Shown piece by piece: positions 59,900-64,000 of a stretch of DNA of 64,000 nt (position 1 is its first letter; every line of letters starts with the position of its first letter). This DNA comes from Marsupella aquatica (Eukaryota; Marchantiophyta). The stretch spans positions 16,554,001-16,618,000 of the forward strand of contig OZ316896.1 of assembly GCA_973895155.1 (NCBI GenBank), in the 5' to 3' direction. A program made the position numbers and the translations under genes. The notes beneath the pieces were generated by a model. The model searched no databases. It was not told the DNA's origin and was given only the letters and a program-made list of their open reading frames with translations.

Positions 59900-61360
59900 T
59901 CGACGCGGCGCATGGATGCAGCATATCATGCATGCGACCTGGACAAAGACATGATCGACGCAGCGCGCCTACCGGTATGCGCCCATCAAACTATGATCCA
60001 AGAAGATTGGATCAATCTGACATGCCCAGGACTTCAACGGCTCTTGTCATGGTCCATCTCATGCGTACAGCATGAACATACAACGAAAGTTATTCTGATT
60101 GCAAACATTTGTACCGACAGATATGATCAATTCTTGCGTCCTGATCATTCTTCGGGCAAAATATATCCGTGTCCACAGACAGGTATCTGTTGCAATAAAT
60201 GTTCAAGTAACATATATATTGTAGCAGGCTTGGCTTGAATTCTCATACAACGATATTTCGATCTGTCCACCTCTAATAATGGGAGCAGCTCGCGGTTGTT
60301 CTGGGATGAATTCTGTAACCTTCAAGGTTCTAGAATGTAGTAATCGTCATTGTTGGCTTGTCGAGAAGTTAACTCAAGATATAGTAGTTGACCATCGCAA
60401 TCAATTATTTCCTGTGCACGCCTCAAGTAATTAGAAATTCCAGCGGCTTCGAACTGTGGATTTCTCTTATAATTAGAGCCTGTGAACGCCTTCCAGTTTA
60501 CTTGCATTGCTGCCAAAATCAATTGTTTGAGTGGTTGAATTAATGATGGCTACATATGTCTCTTAGCTCGTCAATGCTTCCACTGGCAAAATATCTGCAC
60601 AGCCGATTTAACGTTCCATTTTGAAAATTTCGATATCAGGACAATGTCCAAGTCTTACAATGGTTACTCTTTGATTAAACGATAAATCAGCCATGCTTCA
60701 ACTGAACAAAGAAAAATAAATCCAGAACTCAGCTCCATAAATCTCTTGACACAGAAATTACTTCGAGCTCAGTTCAACAATCTCAGGTACGTGGACGTGA
60801 AAAATAATTTGCGCTCGATCGACTCAATCCGGTAAGCATCACTGTAATTCCTACATGAAGGACCGGACGTCAGAAGCGATTTTGTCAGATTTTGGCAGAG
60901 GGCCCGACGGCAAGTACTGTCTGGTGCGCACAGGCCATCGATGGAGACGACTGATCTATCCGGTGGGCTGTTTGCTGCAGGAGTTCTCTGGTTCCCTGGA
61001 TGTGGATCGATCATGCTGAGACAGCATTGTCCGTTTATCGTTAGAATTGGCAGGAATTGCGACATCCAAGCGTGCCCTCGTGCGATTGCACGCACCGTGG
61101 TGAAGCGTGAAACGCGGATCCATCAAAGTACAGAAAACTCATGCAGCAGAGTGAGTATGATGGTTTCCAGAGCCGCGTGGCCGCCATGCCAATTGAGGTT
61201 TGATCGATCGTCATCCTCAAAATTCCTCAAATCCAAACTCGAACTGTCTGTAAATCCCAGACAGTACGCGGCACACGGTGAATTGAGACACTCGTGGATT
61301 CTGGTGGATTTTCTTGTTCGTACCTGTTCCCTTCCCTTTCGTACCTTTCGTCGTTGGATT
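59900..61360. other. upstream of the cupin gene, no gene recognised
   Basis: Contains a repeated ATGATCGACGC(A/G)GCGC phrase at about 59896 and 59952. A 175-codon open frame on the plus strand (60941-61468) has no recognisable motif, and its right end runs into a repeat array, so it is not called. Confidence 0.4.
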
Positions 61361-61364
61361 TTGT

Positions 61365-62560
61365 CAGAGGTTGGTTTTGACATCGTAAACCAGGCATTCT
61401 TGGAATTTCTCTCTCATGTCTTACGCCATTTCTCGTTGTATTTGCGATGGATGTCTATGAAGCCCTGATGGACTCCCAAAGCTTAGATGTACACTTTCAT
61501 AACATTTAACTTGAAATGTGACTGGTAATATTCTCTTTATGGTTTGCAGTCTCTTCTAATTACATTATTTATGAAACTGGTTTCCTCACTAACTTAACTA
61601 CCTTGAACTTCTAAAACCTCATGCTATTACTGAGGATCACTCTGACCTCTTGACTACTTTCTCCCCAAGGTAATCAAATGTATTGTAATCTTGTATTGTA
61701 ATCTGTGACCAGCTCCCTTTTTTCTCCCAGTGTAAGAGCCACTATTGCTTCACGCAGTCCATGGGGATGGGCAGGGACAATGTCTCGCCCATCCTGGCCT
61801 TTGTTTCTGTATTTGGCATGAACAAGCCACTTTTTAATAATTGCTCCTTGTATTTTGGCTAAACATTTATTTTGCAATGGTAAACAATTCTTCCCTGGAA
61901 TTTCTCTTCCAATTTATTTTTGCCTTTCTATTTTGGCTTAAACCTTCACTAGCCAAGACAAAAATGTGGTTACACAGATTTCACCATTTTTAGTACTTTT
62001 TCTCAAAATTGTGAAACAAAGTCTCACACAGAGAAAGAAAAGTGTAAAAGTGAGAAATTTTGGATACTCCTTTTATATGGCCAGCGGTGGTTTAAACCAC
62101 CACTATCCATATAAAAGGAGAAGTGTCCAAGACTCTTCATTTTTTCACATTTCTCTCCTCTAGCATGAGACTTTGCTCCATAATCTCAGGAACAGGGTAC
62201 TAAAAATGGTGAAACCAGGTTTTGTCACGGGCAGTGGCGCTTTAAGGTTGATTTTGATATGGTAAACAAACCATCTCTGGATTTCTCCTCGCCATGAAAT
62301 ATGATATTAAATATGGCCTGTGATTGTAGACTTCAATAGCAAGTTATCCTATATATTTATCATTTTCTCATTATATTTTGGCTAAAGGTTGACTTTGACA
62401 TCTAAATCAGCCACCCCTGGATTTTCTCTTTCATTGTATTTGCCATTTGTTTGTTGTATATATTTTGGCCAAGGTAGATTTGGACATCATAAAGCTAGAA
62501 GCCATCCCTGGATTTACTCTAAGTTCATTGTACTAGTCCAAACAGCTATCGGCTCAGGTC
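61365..62560. repeat. degenerate repeat array interrupted by a palindrome
   Basis: A phrase close to TTTTGGCTAAAGGTTGA(C/T)TTTGACATC, then a CCATCCCTGGATTTCTCT-type block, recurs at about 61368, 61850, 62248, 62380 and 62465, all in the same orientation. The palindromic element at 61957-62226 lies between the second and third units, consistent with insertion into a pre-existing array. Confidence 0.6.
61957..62226. mobile_element. 270-bp foldback (palindromic) element
   Basis: The centre GGTGGTTTAAACCACC (62085-62100) is a perfect palindrome. Arms of about 130 bases on each side pair closely: CTCCTTTTATATGG against CCATATAAAAGGAG, AAAGTCTCA against TGAGACTTT, and TTTCACCATTTTTAGTAC against GTACTAAAAATGGTGAAA. 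There is almost no loop. A foldback MITE is the likeliest explanation; a transcript across it would form a long hairpin. No target duplication was evident at the edges. Confidence 0.85.
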
Positions 62561-64000
62561 CCACCAACAGGTGGGGTTTCATGAATTCCAGGCTTTTCAC
62601 TCTCTTTTAACTCAAGAGGTTGGCACTATTGACGGTCAATTATTCCAGAGTACCGGTTCGAAGTGGGAATTGGGCTGGGACAAACCGGGGATGGAAGTTC
62701 CTCAACCGAGTGTGGGTGAAGTGCTCCTTCCCTGCTCTGTATGACACCACCAAACTGAACCGCTGCTGGGCCAGGTGGGGACGAGGGTGGGGATGGTGGA
62801 GTCCTGACAACAACACTGAAAACAACTGTGTGGAGGATGGACCTTGCCTAGAGTCCGCTTCTTCATTTGGCAGTTACTACAGCAAGGTTTTTTCACCAAT
62901 GGTAGAGCCTGTAAGTGGGAGGTGAGCGATGGCCTGTGTGTCTGAGCAATGCCACCTCCACTTTGAACATCTGTTTTTCAGTTGTCGTAGAGTCCAGGCC
63001 TAGTGGCAAGACATGGTTTGTTGTATGATTCTATTCAGGGGGCTATCTGAGTTCAGAAAAGGCTGGAAGCCTGCCCCTTTGATTCCTCTCTTGGAATTGT
63101 GCCTTAACATTTGGAATGAGAGTAATTCTGCTAGTTATGCCCAATTTCTAGGGCGCATCCCCAAGTGGGTCATTCCGCAGCAGACTGAGACTCACCTTAA
63201 TTCCATGAGAGACAATATTTTGCAAGTCAGTGAAGAAGGCATGTCAACTTCAGATGGTTATCATTCAATGAGATCCATGTGTTTCTCAAGCCTTGGGCAA
63301 CCAATGAGATCCTTCAGGCTCTTAACCTTGACCTTACTGCGAGCATTACTGATGATGACTCATAGCTCATTGATGGCTCGTGCTAGAGCTCATTCTTGTT
63401 TCCTTGCCCTTTGTGGTGCTCACTTTGGGCTGGCTGTTTTAGGTAGTGGCAGGGATAGGAGTAGGAACTTGGATTGGACTCCTCATTGGACCCACATTAC
63501 TGTTGGCACTTGGGTCTGGCCTTGGCAGAGGCAGACTGACCTTGGCGGAGGCAGACTGACCTTAGGAGTGACTTATCCTCGGCCGATATATAGTGAGATC
63601 AGATGGCATAGAGGTGGCCCCGACCCTTGGAGAAGCGGGTGGAGAAGTAGGCACCATAGTTCCCATGACTTGGACTTCATCCACTGGTTGCTGACTGATG
63701 CCACCCTCCGTTGGCTTTTCTTGCTTCCATGGCCTGATCAGGATTTCCGTGTGCTGTTCTAGCTTGGGGGGTGATCCGTGGGTTTCTTTGGGTCTTTCCC
63801 GTTTGCTTGGGTGGTTTTTGCCCCCTTGCTTGTTGTTTGGGCTTGCCCTTTTGTGTTCCAATTAAAAACAAAACCCAAAAAGTCCGAAGAGCTGTGCTTA
63901 TGCACAGGAATTACAGCGCTCAATACCCAGACTTCCCATGCTTGTCCTGCTCACACACATAGTCTCAATATTAATAATTATTGCCTATGGAAATTCAATG
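62560..64000. other. right end of the window, no gene recognised
   Basis: A 249-codon open frame on the plus strand (63013-63762) is uninterrupted, but its Trp/Arg/His/Ser-rich peptide matches no family and includes a local 21-bp duplication (about 63529-63566). I do not call it as a gene. The last about 90 bases repeat a block from 52.7 kb. Confidence 0.4.
63908..63990. repeat. dispersed repeat, copy 2 (pair with 52721-52822)
   Basis: CCCAGACTTCCCATGC, ACACATAGTCT and AATATTA blocks followed by GCCTATGG, colinear with 52721-52822. It reaches almost to the window edge, so the full element may continue beyond it. Confidence 0.5.

Noticed and set aside
60941-61468. 175-codon open frame on the plus strand
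   Set aside because: No recognisable domain; its right end runs into a degenerate repeat array, and competing frames are open on the other strand.
63013-63762. 249-codon open frame on the plus strand
   Set aside because: No family motif, composition rich in Trp, Arg, His and Ser as in a chance frame, a local 21-bp duplication inside it, and no splice or promoter support.
1-64000. tRNA, rRNA, CRISPR arrays and bacterial operon features
   Set aside because: No cloverleaf-like sequence with proper A and B boxes outside the SINEs, no regular spacer-repeat arrays, and the splicing and gene content are eukaryotic.

Overview
The window is eukaryotic nuclear DNA from a land plant. The evidence is four intron-containing or plant-specific genes with canonical GT-AG splicing, in AT-rich, repeat-rich DNA with low gene density. 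The gene set is an ALOG-domain regulator, a BolA2 protein, an ABCB6/20-type transporter and an 11S-globulin-like cupin. ALOG and ABCB6/20 are plant families. The 11S-like protein lacks the seed-legumin NG-L/E-E processing site, which makes me lean towards a seed-free plant (moss, liverwort, lycophyte or fern); I cannot name the species.

Layout. 1-14.9 kb has no recognised gene apart from one weak terminal-exon candidate at 8.4-8.6 kb. 14.9-15.9 kb carries an ALOG gene on the minus strand. 16-40 kb is mostly repeats and decayed mobile DNA: tandem duplications, a SINE with a long target-site duplication, a decayed Gag-protease retroelement at 29.9-33.9 kb, two hAT-type MITEs with 8-bp target duplications, a small TTGATGGACC inverted-repeat family, and an LTR-like fragment near 38 kb. 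40.5-51.2 kb is the gene core: BolA2 (plus strand, 3 exons, one of 23 nt) converges on a 12-exon ABCB gene (minus strand, 1382 aa). 52-57 kb holds minisatellites, a second SINE and a frameshifted, truncated cupin pseudogene on the plus strand. Its probably intact relative, a 5-exon 11S-like gene, lies at 57.6-59.7 kb on the minus strand, tail to tail with it. 61.4-62.6 kb is a degenerate repeat array containing a 270-bp palindrome.

All exon structures were built by hand from splice sites, reading-phase continuity and remembered family conservation. For the three multi-exon genes the phases close exactly: 276 nt = 92 codons, 4149 nt = 1383 codons and 1284 nt = 428 codons, each including the stop. 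The genes do not form an evident pathway: one is a developmental regulator, one a cytosolic Fe-S/redox partner, one a membrane exporter and one a secretory storage-type protein. I found no undescribed multi-gene system. The most notable points are the altered ATPase motifs in the ABCB protein, the decayed cupin paralogue, and several well-delimited small mobile elements.
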